Below, in pieces: positions 35,401 through 48,600 of a stretch of 64,000 bases of DNA. Below the pieces are notes generated by a model that saw only the letters and a list, made by a program, of their open reading frames with translations, was not told the origin of the DNA and did no database searches. Made by a program: the position numbers and the translations under genes. Every line of letters starts with the position of its first letter. Within the stretch, counting starts at the first letter, position 1. This stretch comes from Lumbricus rubellus. Lineage: Eukaryota; Annelida; Clitellata; Crassiclitellata; Lumbricidae. The DNA lies in NCBI GenBank assembly GCA_945859605.1, contig OX243827.1, forward strand, positions 25,670,502 through 25,734,501. The letters run 5' to 3'.

Positions 35401-38400
35401 CAGCTATTTCAGCTGCTTCTGGTGTTTCTATTTCTTTTGGTTTGTCTCCTTCTGTTGAGAGTAATTGCTTTTCTGGAGCAGCTAACTTTGCGTCTCCCAA
35501 GTTAGTCGCTTCTATAGCAAGCACTGCATCTCCCAGTTCAGGTATTTTACCTTCATCCTTTGTAGCCGCAGTCCCAGGCAACTGCTGCTCTGAAACAGAC
35601 TCTGTCACAGGTAATCGTTGTTCCAAAACATTTATTTCGTCTGGCTTGATGTCTGCTGACACAGACAGCTTTTCATCTGATTCAGGTATTTTACCCTCTT
35701 TTGGTTCACCGTACTCCGTTGCACTTAGTTTGTCTTCCGGTCCTGATAGATCTGCTGCTTCGCTCGGCACAGCCTTCACTGAAACTGGTATCAGTTGTTG
35801 TTCTATCTCGAACTCAGTGGTAGGTAATTGCGTTTCTGGGACGAACACCTGGTTGACTTCCTGCAGGGCACCTTTTATGGCTGTTTCAGTAATTGTCTTT
35901 GCTCTTTGAGACAATAGCGCAGTTTCATCTAGTAGTTCATCTCCTGCAGCCTTAGTCTCTTCTGGAAGTGATACTTTTGTTTCTTTCTCTTTCGGCTCTG
36001 CTAAAACTGGTAGTTTATGTATTATACCTTCCTCTGGTGTGTTGGTTTCTTCAAGCTCGGCCTCTTTTGTAACATGTAATTCCTCTTTAGGAGCAGATAG
36101 CGTAATCTCTTCGGCTTTAGTTTCTGCTGAAACTGGCGCAGGCAATTCAACTACATGTTCATCTGCCTTAACTGTATCAGTTATTTGAGCGCCCTCTGGC
36201 AGCTGTTCAGTTGCTAATAGCGACGCCTCTGGAACCTTGTAAATTTCCTGCAGAGCATTTTCTATTACGGATTTAGCAATCGCTTCAGCTTCTTGTGCAA
36301 TAACAATTTCTTCCAACTTTGAAGTTGGTGCTGCCACATCAACTTCGCTCAGCTGCAAACGATTTTCCGTATCAGCCTCCAAAGTGGTCTTGCCAAATTC
36401 TGCTACCTCTGCAAGGAGATTGTCTTCGCTGGCCTCAGTGGAAGTACCATCTAGAGCAATGACAGTGGCTGCTTGCTTCTCTTCCACTGTTCCTTGATCG
36501 ACAAGACTTGATGCAAACTCCTTGAGAGCCGCTGCTAATATTGTATCCGTAAGATTCTGAACCAGTTCTTCCGGGACGTGTACTCGCTCAGATATTTCTC
36601 CTGGTGTCAAATCTTCGATGGGAATAGCTTCCCTCTTTTCTACAACTTCATCTTTTAAAACACTGACATCAACATTTTCTGTACCGTCTTTAAAATTAGT
36701 AACAGATGGAGAATCTGCAACGAAATCTTCTTCATTCAAATGCTCTCGAGTCGGTTTATCTACGTCATCTTCGACTCCGTCACTTGTAAAATGAAGCTCT
36801 TGCTGGAGCGGCGAGATTTCACCAGTTTGCTCTTTGGCGTCAACTGCTCCACTGCGTGTGTAATCCTCCGGCAAATGATCGGTATCAGTCAGCGAAGATA
36901 TGTCATTAAAGACGTCTTTCAAGATTGCATCGGTCAAGGGTTTTGCAAATGCCTGTAAAAGGAACTCTTCAGTTTCCTTCTCTGCCTTAGTATCCTCTTC
37001 CCTTTGCTCAATCTCAACGCTCTGCAGTGGCTTGGACGCTTCTGGGCTGTCAATTTCTGGCAAAGAATACTGCTTCAAAGCATCATCAAGAACGGTTGAA
37101 ACAAGATCATGAGCTGCCGCCAGCATTGCAACCTCTTCGGATCTGGCTATTTCTTCAGGTTTCGAAACCTGGGAGTCTGAAACCGGTGCTTCCGCGACAG
37201 CATTCAGTACTTTGCCTTCTTCAGGAACCTTGCCTTCTTCAGGAACTTTGCCTTCTTCAGGTTTAGCTTCTGCTGTCAAAGGCAACTCGCCTTCAGGCAA
37301 TGATATTTTTGCTTCTTCAACTTTAGCTTCTTCAGCTGAAGCAGGTGCTTCAACCGCAGATTCAGGAACTTTGCCTTCTTCAGGAACTTTGCCTTCTTCA
37401 ATTTTAGCTTCTGCTATCAAAGGCAACTCGCCTTCAGGCAATGATATTCTTGCTTCTTTAACTTTAGCCTCTTCGGCTGAAACAGGTGCTTCAACCGCAG
37501 CTTCAGGAACTTTGCCTTCTTCGGGAACTTTGCCTTCTTCAGGAACCTTGCCTTCTTCAGGAACTTTGCCTTCTTCAATTTTAGCTTCTGCTGTCAAAGG
37601 CAACTCGCCTTCGGGCAATGATATTTTTACTTGTTCAACTTTAGCTTCTTCGGCTGAAACAGGTGCTTCAACCCCAGCTTCAGGAGCTTTGCCTTCTTCG
37701 GGAACTTTGCCTTCTTCAGGAACCTTGCCTTCTTCAGGAACCTTGCCTTCTTCAGGAACTTTGCCTTCTTCAGGTTTAGCTTCTGCTGTCAACGGTAACT
37801 CGCCTTCAGGCAATGATATTTTTGCTTCTTCAACTTTAGCCTCCTCGGTTGAAACGATTGCTTCAACCGCAGATTCAGGAACTTTCCCTTCTTCAGGAAC
37901 TTTGCCTTCTTCAATTTTAGCTTCTGCTGTCAAAGGCAACTCGCCTTCAGGCAATGCTATTTTTGCTTCTTCAGCTTGAGCATCTTCGGCTGAGACAGGT
38001 GCTTCAACAGCAGATTCAGGAACTTTGCTTTCTTCAGGTTTAGCTTCTGCTGTCAAAGGCAACTCGCCTTCGGGCAATGATATTTTTACTTGCTCAACTT
38101 TAGCTTCTTCGGCTGAAACAGGTGCTTCAACCGCAGCTTCAGGAACTTTGCCTTCTTCGGGAACTTTGCCTTCTTCAGGAACCTTGCCTTCTTCAGGAAC
38201 CTTGCCTTCTTCAGGAACTTTGCCTTCTTCAGGTTTAGCTTCTGCTGTCAACGGTAACTCGCCTTCAGGCAATGATATGTTTGCGTCTTCAACTTTAGGT
38301 TCCTCGGCTGAAACAGGTGCTTTAACCGCAGATTCAAGTACTTTGCCTTCTTCAGGTTTAGCTTCTGTAGTCAGAGGCAACTCGCCTTCAGGCAATGATA

Positions 38401-41400
38401 TTTTTGCTTCTTCAACTTTAGCCTCCTCGGTTGAAACGATTGCTTCAACCGCAGATTCAAGAATTTTTCCTTCTTCAGGCTTAGCTTCTGCTGTCAGAGG
38501 TAACTCACCTTCAGGCAATGATATTTTTGCTTCTTCAACTATAGCTTCTTCGGCTGAAACAGGTGCTTCAACCGCAGATTCAAGAACTTTGCCTTCTTCA
38601 TGTTTAGCTTCTGCCGTCAAAGGCAACTTGCCTTCAGGCAATGATATTTTTGCTTCTTCAACTTTAGCCTCATCGGCTGAAACAGGTGCTTCAACTGCAG
38701 ATTCAGGAACTTTGCCTTCTTCAGGTTTAGCTTCTGCTGTCAAAGGCAACTCGCCTTCAGGCAATGATATTTTTGCTTCTTCAACTTTGGCTTCTTCTGC
38801 TGAAACAGGTGCTTCAATCGCACCTTCAGGAACTTTGCCTTTTTCAGGTTTAGTTTCTGCTGTCAAAGGCAACTCGCCTTCAGGCAATGATATTTTTGCT
38901 TCTTCAACTTTACCCTCTTCGGCTGAAACAGGTGCTTCAATCGCACCTTCAGGAACTTTGCCTTCTTCAGGTTTAGCTTCTGCTGTCAATGGCAACTCGC
39001 CTTCAGGCACTGATATCTTTGCTTCTTCAACTTTAGCTTCTTCGGTTGTAACAGGTGCTTCAATCGCACCTTCAGGAACTTTGCCTTCTTCAGGTTTAGC
39101 TTCTGCTGTCAAAGACAACTCGCCTTCAGGCAATGATATTTTTGCTTCTTCAATTTTAGCTTCTTTGGCTGAAACTGGTGCTTCAATCACAGATTCAGGA
39201 ACTTTGCCTTCTTCAGGTTTAGCTTCGGCTGTCAAAGACAACTCGCCTTCAGGCAATGATATTTTTGCTTCTTCAACTTTAGCTTCTTCGGATGAAACTG
39301 GTGCTTCAATCACAGATTCAGGAACTTTGCCTTCTTCAGGTTTAGCTTCTGCTGTCAAAGGCAAATCACCTTCAGGCAATGATATTTTTGCTTCTTCACC
39401 TTTAGCCTCCTCAGCTGAAACAGGTGCTTCAACCGCAGCTTCAGGAATTTTACCTTCTTCAGGTTTAAATTCTACTGTCAAAGGCAACTCACCTTCAGGC
39501 AATGATATTTTTGCTTCTTTAACTTTACCTTCTTCGGCTGAAACAGGTACTTCAATCGCGGATTCAATAACTTTGCCTTCTTCAATCTTAGCTTCTGATG
39601 TCAAAGGCAACTCGCCTTCAGGCAATGATATTTTTGCTTCTTCAACTTTACCTTCTTCGGCTGAAACAGGTGCTTCACCCGCAGATTCAATAACTTTGCC
39701 TTCTTCAATCTTAGCTTCTGATGTCAAAGGCAACTCGCCTTCAGGCAATGATATTTTTGCTTCTTCAACTTTACCTTCTTCGGCTGAAACAGGTGCTTCA
39801 CCCGCAGTTTCAGGAACTTTGATTTCTTGAAGTTTAGCTTCTGCTGTCAAAGTCAACTCGCCTTCAGGCAATGATATTTTTGCTTCTTCAACTTTATCTT
39901 CTTCAGCTGAAACAGGTACTTCAATCGCAGATTCAATAACTTTGCCTTCTTCAATCTTAGCTTCTGCTGTCAAAGTCAACTCGCCTTCAGGCAATGATAT
40001 CTTTGCTTCTTCAACTTTAGCCTCCTCAGCTGAAACAGGTGCTTCAACAGCAGATTCAGAAACTTTCCATTCTTCAGGTCTAGCTTCTGCTGTCAAAGGC
40101 AACTCGCCTTCAGGCAATGATATTTTTGCTTCTTCAACTTTAGCCTCCTCGGCTGAAACAGGTGCTTCAACCGAAGTTTCAAGTACTTTACTTTCTTCAG
40201 GTTTAGCTTCGGCTGTCAAAGGCCACTCGCCTTCAGGCAATGATATTTTTGCTTCTTCAACTTTAGCCTCTTCGGCTGAAACAGGTGCTTCAACCACAGC
40301 TTCAGGAACTTTGCTATCTGGAGGTTTAGCTTCGGCTGTCAAAGGAAACTCGCCTTCAGGCAATGATATTTTTGCTTGTTCAACCTTAGCCATTGCTGTA
40401 ACCGGCTCCGAAGGTGGTAATGTTGCAGCACCGTCAAGTTGTTCAGGCTTCTGAACGACCCCAGCTGTAGGGGACACTGATCCTTCAATATATGATTTGT
40501 TTGGACGGTCATCCAGAACTGTAGGAATTTCTTGTCGAGTACTCGGGATCACTCCAAAATATGCCTCTTCATTGGCTCGATCATACTCATCCAAATCATT
40601 ATCGTCGGCAGACAGATAAGCCACTACAGTAGTCGTCTTCCTTTTCAGCCACGTTCCATCCGTAAGTGTCTCCTCGGATTCGTCAACCGATGTCTGAGTC
40701 TCGACATTGGCCGCATACGGATCTGTTATGTCGGCAGAAGAATCGAATACGTACTCGTTGATAAATGTTCCCAAAAGAACCTCCGTTGTTTTAGTTTCCT
40801 GGACATTTCCATGTGCGGTGAAAATCTGTGTCAACGGTTGTATATAACGAACTGTCGTTGTCTTCCTCGTGATGATACGGTTGTCGTCGGTTATTTCCTG
40901 TCTTTCGGAGTCCTCCGTTTTACCGTAAACTTCACCTTCAACTGTTTCTTGTGTGACTTCGCTTGGTGCGACACTTTCACCATCTGACCTCAGAGGTGCC
41001 TCATCAATTCTAGAGGTGTCTGCCGCGGGGCTGTCCAAAGACGTTGCACGTGGTTCAATACTCGCCTTTGACGCAGATTTTATCTTGCTGAAAATTTCAT
41101 TGTTTGCAAGTTCCATTATCTGTCCAGCCAACTCACGTACAGCAATGTCTAGTTTTGATTTTTCCTGAGGTTCAGCTTTGTCATCTGAAATAGTTTCAAG
41201 AATGTTACCTGCTTCATGTGACGCAGGTGCTTCCACTACAGCTTCAAGAATTTTCGCATATTCAGGTGTGGCTTCGTCTGTTAAAGGCAACTGAACCTCT
41301 GGAACTGAAATTGTTGCTTCTTCAACTTTAGCCTCAACTGATCCAGAAGCTTCCACTGCGGCTTCAACTGCTTTGCCTTCGTCAAGTTTAGTTTCAGCTG

Positions 41401-44400
41401 TCAAAAGCGATTGATCGTCTGGCAATGACACATCTGCTTCGTTGAGTCCAACCTGTGCTGAAACAGGCGCTTCCACTACAACTTCCAGAACTTTGTCTTC
41501 TTCAGGTTTGACTTCCGCAGTCAAAGGTAATTGAACGTCTCGCAATGAAATCGTTGACTGGTCCACAATAACCTCAGCTAAAATAGGTGCTTCCAGTACA
41601 GCTTCAACAACTTTACCATCTTCAGGTTTTGGTTGTGCTGTAACAAGTAACTTAGCGTCTGGAACTGATATCCTTGCTTCTCCCACTGAAGGTTCAACTG
41701 AAATCGTTACGTCTAATGCACCTTCAACAACCTTTCCTTCCTCTGGTTTAACCTCTTCTGATGAAGGTAATTGTATTTCTGGAACTGATACCTTTACTTC
41801 TCCCACCGAAGGTTCTGCTGAAATCGTTACATCTAATGCAGCTTCAAGTACTTTTCCTTCCTCTGGTTTGTCGTCTTCTGATGACGGTAAGTGCACTTCT
41901 GGAACCGATATCTTTGCATCTCCCACCGAAGGTTCTGCTGAAATCGATGCATCTATTTCAGTTTCAAATACTTTTCCTTCCTCTGGTTTAGCTTCTTCTG
42001 ATGAAGGTAATTGTACTTCTGGAACTGATATCTTTGCTTCTATCGATGAAGGTTCTGTTGAAATCGTTACGTCTAATGCAGCTTCAAGTACTTTTCCTTC
42101 CTCTGGATAAGCTTCTTCTGATGAAGGTAATTGTACTCCTGGAACTGATATCTTTGCCTCTAACACTGAGGGTTCTGCTGAAATCGTTACGCCTAATGCA
42201 GCTTCAAGTACTTTTGCTTCCTCTGGTTTGGCCTCTTCTGATGACGGTAAGTGCACTTCTGGAACCGATATCTTTGCATCTCCCACCGAAGGTTCTGCTG
42301 AAATCGATGCATCTATTTCAGTTTCAAATACTTTTCCTTCCTCTGGTTTAGCTTCTTCTGATGAAGGTAATTGTACTCCTGGAACTGATATCTTTGCCTC
42401 TAACACTGAGGGTTCTGCTGAAATCGTTACGTCTAATGCAGCTTCAAGTACTTTTGCTTCCTCTGGTTTGGCCTCTTCTGATGAAGGTAAGTGCACTTCT
42501 GGAACTGTTATCCTTGCTTCTCCCACTGAAGGTTCTGCTGAAATCGTTGCGTCTAATGCAGCTTCAAGTACTCTTCCTTCCTCTGGTTTAACCTCTTCTG
42601 ATGAAGGTAAGTGTACTTCTGGAACTGATATCTTTGCTTCTCCCACTGAAGGTTCTGTTGAAATCGTTACGTCTAATGAAGCTTCAAGTACTTTTCCTTC
42701 CTCTGGCTTGGCTTCTTCTGATGAAGGTAAGTGTACTTCTGGAACTGATATCTTTGCTTCTCCCACTGAAGGTTCTGTTGAAATCGTTACGTCTAATGAA
42801 GCTTCAAGTACTTTTCCTTCCTCTGGCTTGGCTTCTTCTGATGATGGCAAGTGCACTTCTGGAACTGATATCTTTGCTTCTCCCACTGAAGGTTCTGCTG
42901 AAATCGTTGCGTCAAATGCAGCCTCAATTAGTTTCCCTTCCTCTGGTTTGGCCTCTTCTGATGAAGGTAATTGTAATTCAGGAACTGATATATTTGCTTC
43001 TACTACCGAAGATTCTGCTGAAATCGTTGCGTCTAATGCACCTTCAAGTACTTTTTCTTCCTCTGGTTTAACATCATCTGATGAAGGTAAGTGTACTTCT
43101 GGAACTGTTATCCTTGCTTCTCCCACCGAAGGTTCTGCTGAAACCGTTACGTCTAATGCACCTTCAAGTACTTTCCCTTCCTCTGGTTTAACTTCTTCTG
43201 ATGAAGGTAAGTAGAGTTCTGGAACTGATATCTTTGCATCTGCCACTGAAGGTTCTACTGAAACCGTTACGTCTAATGCAGCTTCAAGTACTTTTCCTTC
43301 CTCTGGTTTAACCTCTTCTGATGAAGGTAAGTGTACTTCTGGAACTGATATCTTTGCTTCTTCCACCGAAGGTTCTACTGAAACCGTTACGTCTAATGAA
43401 GCTTCAAGTACTTTTCCTTCCTCTGGCTTGGCTTTTTCTGATGAAGGTAAGTGCACTTCTGGAACTGATACCTTTACTTCTCCCACCAAAGGTTCTGCTG
43501 AAACCGTTACGTCTAATGCAGCTTCAGGTACTTTTCTTTCCTCTGGTTTAGCTTCTTCTGGTGAAGGTAAGTGTACTTCTGGAACTGTTATCTTTGCTTC
43601 TCCTACTGAAGGTTCTGCTGAAACCGTTACGTCTAATGCAGCTTCAAGTACTTTCCCTTCCTCTGGTTTAACATCATCTGATGAAGGTAAGTGTACTTCT
43701 GGAACTGATATCTTTGCTTCTCCCACTGAAGGTTCTGTTGAAATCGTTACGTCTAATGCAGCTTCAAGTACTTTTCCTTCCTCTGGTTTAATCTCTTCTG
43801 ATGAAGGTAAGTGCACTTCTGGAACTGATATCTTTGCTTCCCCCACTGAAGGTTCTGCTGAAATCGTTACGTCTAATTCAGCTTCAAGTACTTTTCCTTC
43901 CTCTGGTTTCGCCTCTTCTGATGAAGGTAAGTGTACTTCTGGAACTGATATCTTTGCTTCTCCTACTGAAGGTTCTGCTGAAATCGTTACGTCTAATTCA
44001 GCTTCAAGTACTTTTCCTTCCTCTGGTTTAACCTCTTTTGATGAGGGTAAGTGCACTTCTGGAACTGATATCTTTGCTTCCCCCACTGAAGGTTCTGCTG
44101 AAATCGTTGCGTCTAATGCACCTTCAAGTACTTTCCCTTCCTCTGGTTTAACATCATCTGATGAAGGTAAGTGTACTTCTGGAACTGTTATCCTTGCTTC
44201 TCCCACCGAAGGTTCTGCTGAAATCGTTACATCTAATGCACCTTCAAGTACTTTTCCTTCCTCTTGTTTAGCTGCTTCTGACGAAGGTAAGTGTACTTCT
44301 GGAACTGGTATCTTTGCTTCTCCCACTGATGGTTCTGCTGAAATCGTTACGTCTAATGTAGCCTCAGGTACTTTACCTTCGATTGGTTTCACTTCTTTTG

Positions 44401-45642
44401 ATGAAGGTAATTTTATTTCTGGAATTGATATCTTTGCTTCTCCCACTGAAGGTTCTACTGAAGCCGTTTCGACTAATGCACCTTCAAGTACTTTTCCTTC
44501 CTCTAATTTGGCGTCTTCTAATGAAGGTAAGTTCAGTTCTGGAACCGATATCTTTGCATCTCCCACTGAAGGTTCTGCTGAAATCGATACATCTATTTCA
44601 GTTTCAAGTACTTTCCATTCCTCTGGTCTAGTTTCTGCCGACACAGGCAAGGATACTTCTGGAATTGAGATGCTTGCGTCCTGTACTGAGGGCTCAGATA
44701 CAATCGTTACATCTAGCGCAGCTTCAGGTACTTGCCCTTGCTCAGTTTTAGCTTCTTCTGATAAAGGTAAATGCAATTCTGGAACTGAAACCTTTGCTTC
44801 CACAACCTTAGCCTCAGCTGAAACAGGCGCTCCCACTACAGCATCAATTCCTCCTCTCCCTTCGTCTTTATTTTCCGATGGAAGAGAAATTCGCACATCC
44901 CCTATTTGTACATCTGCTTCTTTCAGTAGTGAATCAGGCACCCTTTCTACAATTTCAGATATTTTAGCTTCTTCAGGTTGTGCATCTAACGCCTCAGGCA
45001 GTTGTATTTCTGCTAGAGATACAGTTACTTCTTGTACACTGGCGTCTGCTGAAACAGGCGGTTTTTCTATGGCCACTGGTATTTCACCTTCTCGTTTTGC
45101 TTCCAATGCACTTGTATTGGTGTCGTGCAGAGTCGCTGTCGTTTCTAGCTTTGACACCGGTGTTTCGTCTGCCACCGCCACTTGCACGATTTCCTGACCA
45201 GGTAGAAATTCTTGTTTCATCTCCTCCTTCAGCTGTTGAAGAACAGCCACAGGAATGACCTCCCTCTGCGTTTGCTTTGGTCGTGCTTTGGGCTTTTCCG
45301 GAAGCGACTGAGCGATCCCTGCATCTGAATATTGCGGAAGCCTTGACGAATCCTCCAGAACAATGGCAGGTAATGTGTGGGGTTCGTCGTGCGGCTTCTG
45401 AGCGGTTGGTCCGACCGCGTCTACAGAATCTTCGAAATAGTCTAGCGAGGTCTGCGCTTCCAGCTGCGCTGAGGATCCTATCGCATCAATGATGTCGTCC
45501 AAATGCCTTGCTGCGTGTCTGTCGTCCACGTCTGGCTCCGGAGTGTAGAACTCCCTGTCCGGTGTGTCGCTGACGGATCTTTCTCCGGCTCCAACGCCGG
45601 TGAAGCCAGGCCAATGTGGGGATTCTTTTGCTGGCTTGAAGT
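26432..45642 (-). CDS. ANK: ankyrin giant terminal exon, 19,211 bp, 6403 residues
   Basis: A single uninterrupted frame from an acceptor (TGATGACAG) to a stop, entered in phase 1, which matches the preceding donor. Approximate parts: residues 1-260, unique, acidic, with Pro/Glu/Ser; 262-1490, about 30 tandem 40-residue repeats; 1490-1745, unique, with an ETLTDGT module (about 1570-1670); 1748-2828, about 26 tandem 41-residue repeats; 2828-3825, acidic, loosely repeated; 3825-5285, about 54 27-residue repeats; 5285-5855, about 25 23-residue repeats; 5855-6403, unique, with two ETLPDG motifs followed by basic runs, a Ser-rich stretch and a Gln/Pro tail. Composition is dominated by E, A, P, V, S, T and K with almost no Cys or aromatic residues in the repeats, so it should be extended and disordered. 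In neurons of flies, worms and vertebrates such giant tails act in axons; that role here is inference. Confidence 0.92.
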
Positions 45643-48600
45643 CTGTCATCATAGAAAAACAACAGTAAATATAAAATTCCATTCATACGCATACAAAGGA
45701 AATCTTCAGCCTACAAGCATAGGCTGCCTCTATTATTATCGGCGAATAACACTTCCTATGGGTGCCGGGGTAACTTAGATAATTATCTACGGCTAAATAG
45801 TGTTCTCTAACAAGGGAAAGTGTGGAGTAACAATAAGGAGAGGGCCAGAGGAGATAATAATCGGAGCTTATAGGACAGTGCTGTCCAACGTGCGGGCTGC
45901 AGAGTGATTTCAAGTGGCCCTCGGGAAGTGAGTAGATTTGCGTGATTAGGCTTATTTAAGCATGATCCTGGTTAATTTTCAGTGATTTTAGTACAGACAA
46001 AAGAGTTCTTAAGCACCTAAAGCCCTTATTTACGTCACGCAACTAAACTGTTAGTAGCACTAAAGGTATAATCGTCATCAATATTATAGATGAAATACTA
46101 ATTATATGATATACTTCACTTCCCACAGTAGCATATACATACCTACCTCTTAACATTTATGTAGCGCATATATGGTTATCAATATAATAAGCTACAAAGC
46201 AACGGATTGTATTGTAGGCCTACTTGAAGATTTAAAAAAGTGCTTATCTGATGAATAACCTTTCAGAAGCGCTCCCTTGGCGAGCGAATCCGAGAGAAAG
46301 GGCTGGGTTTGAGAAGAGAAGATAACGATAAATAAAAATAATAACGACAATTTCTATGGCGAGATAAAGATGAGGAAAAACTTATATTGATACATAGCTG
46401 CAGACATTTTTCAAATGTCGCATTTTTCAAATATTCTTCGGTGCGTTTGATGCGAACCTTTGAATTTCAGATTAGTCTACTATAGTTAATAATTATAAAC
46501 AATAAACTGCATTAAGGTGTTACTATGGTATAAGTTCACCTTCTGCATCTTCAAACTCCAGTGTCTCCTGTGACGTGTGTGAAGAAAGTGGCGGATGATC
46601 AGCTACAAATGGAATCAATTTATGAACACAAAATATGTGAATGAGCACTTGTTTATAGCGCCTCTCAAGAATGCTATTCAGAGGCGCTCCCGACTAGCCT
46701 ATATATATATATATATATATACATGTATATACAGCGCGAACACTGAATCCGAGTTTGACGCCAAAGCGCTCGATCAATTGCGAGTGAAGAACTTCCTCAC
46801 CACTCAGGGTCCCTACGTGGCGGCTGGAGGTGGATTCGAACCCTCAGCGTTCATACTCCAAAGCACCGAACATACCTTGCACCACCGCGACCCGCAAGTC
46901 CAGACTCAAGCAAGTTTACGAATTCGACTAATTATTGTAGCCTACAGTTTAAATTAAGTGTAGGCTACGTGCTAAGGGAATTGGAAACAATGCGCTAAAA
47001 ATATCTACTCTAAAACGTTTAGGCCTACTCAAAGCAAAGTATTAATATTATTATCAAAGAGATAATGATTATAGCTATATTCGTAAGACTGCAATGTCTA
47101 TCTTTTTCTTAACATAATATTATACTTCTCCTGAATACATTGTAGTCTTACATAAATATAATTTATGGTCCATCTCTTTGGAATGCGCTTTATCCTTCTG
47201 TTCGATCTACGCTTCTGTCTGGCAGTTTATTTTCTTCCTTGTCTCTTCTCAAAACCTGCTTCTTCTCGCGATGCCTTGCCCACTGGGAGCGCCTCTGAAA
47301 GGCTCACCCAACTGGAGGCGCTTTATAAGTGGTTAAATACAATACAATGCAATATATGTATATAATTTTAATGTTATATAATATACAATATTCATTAATT
47401 CATTCATTTCAAGAATTTATATGGCACCTCTTCAAGAAAACTACTCAGAGGCGCTCTCAGATCAGCCACATATATTATGTTACATACCGTCAAATGAATC
47501 GAATTTCTCAGAATCGGATGGCACAGAGAAAGATCTGAATACATCTTCGAAAGACAGAGGACGATCAACTAGACGAAACAAATTCGCATGAATATAGTCA
47601 TGTAGACATAATTACGTATCAAATCGTAATGGTAATTATAATAAGCAATTTATATAGCTCCACAAGACATGCGCATCAGAGACACTTCCGACCAATCGCA
47701 AGAAACAACCGTTAATGATCATTATGGTAAAGATATAGGCTATCATTATCGCGGGGCGCGGTGGTGTCCTGGGCATGACGTTAAACTGCATCCATCCTCC
47801 GCCACAGGGAACCAACAACGTCCCTGTGCCGGTCCTAAGCCCGGACAAAGGAGGAAGGTTTGCCAGATGGGTGGCGATACACTGGCAGGAAAAGACCAAG
47901 ACGATTGAAATCCGCAAAAACCATGACACAAGTGACAGAGCGACCCAGATGCTTCAAGGTGTCATGATGTGAAGCAGACATGCACAGGCCGGTTAGGACA
48001 GACCGGTGGAGAGAGTTGAAGGAGAGAGCGTGCATGGGACACATACGGGCATTGACCCACGTTGTCCTTCATGCTTCTCTCCAAATATTCTCTTCAATCA
48101 GACAAGGTGGTCTAGGTGCTTCAAGATGTTAATGGTATGGAGCAGACCTGCTGACCGGACCGGTTGAGGCTGGGCAGCATGACACGAGACAGACTCAGAC
48201 AGAGAGTGGCATCGGACTCTTACGGGCATTGAGCCCAATGATACTGATGATGATGATGCGGTGGTGTGGTGGGCATGTTCGTCGCCTTGCAGCCGAATGG
48301 TTGCAGGTTCGAATCCACCCCAAGTCGCCCTGTACCTTGGGCAAGTCCTTTAATCGCAATTGCTCAGCGTTTCGGCGTGAAACTACGATGCAGTGTCCGT
48401 AGTCGGGAGCGCCTCTGAGCAGAGAGAGCTTGAGGTGGCGCTAAAACAAGTGTACATGCAAACAAAAATCACAAGTTGATTTTTATATAGCACCGGTATT
48501 AAGCTGGTCCCCTGTCGTGGCTTTTGTGGGCGTTGAGAAATTATCGGAGATTTAGGCTACATTACATTACATGCCTGTAAGGCCGATTGCATGCGCATGT

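Noticed and set aside
37212..45197. Other long plus-strand open frames (about 600 residues each) antisense to the ankyrin arrays
   Set aside because: Same cause: antisense of the 120- and 123-bp repeats. Ser/Gly/Thr-rich translations are what Glu/Ala/Pro/Val codons give in reverse.
48257..48330. Functional tRNA gene
   Set aside because: A- and B-box-like sequences are present, but the cloverleaf arms do not pair and the sequence continues into the SINE body and tail.
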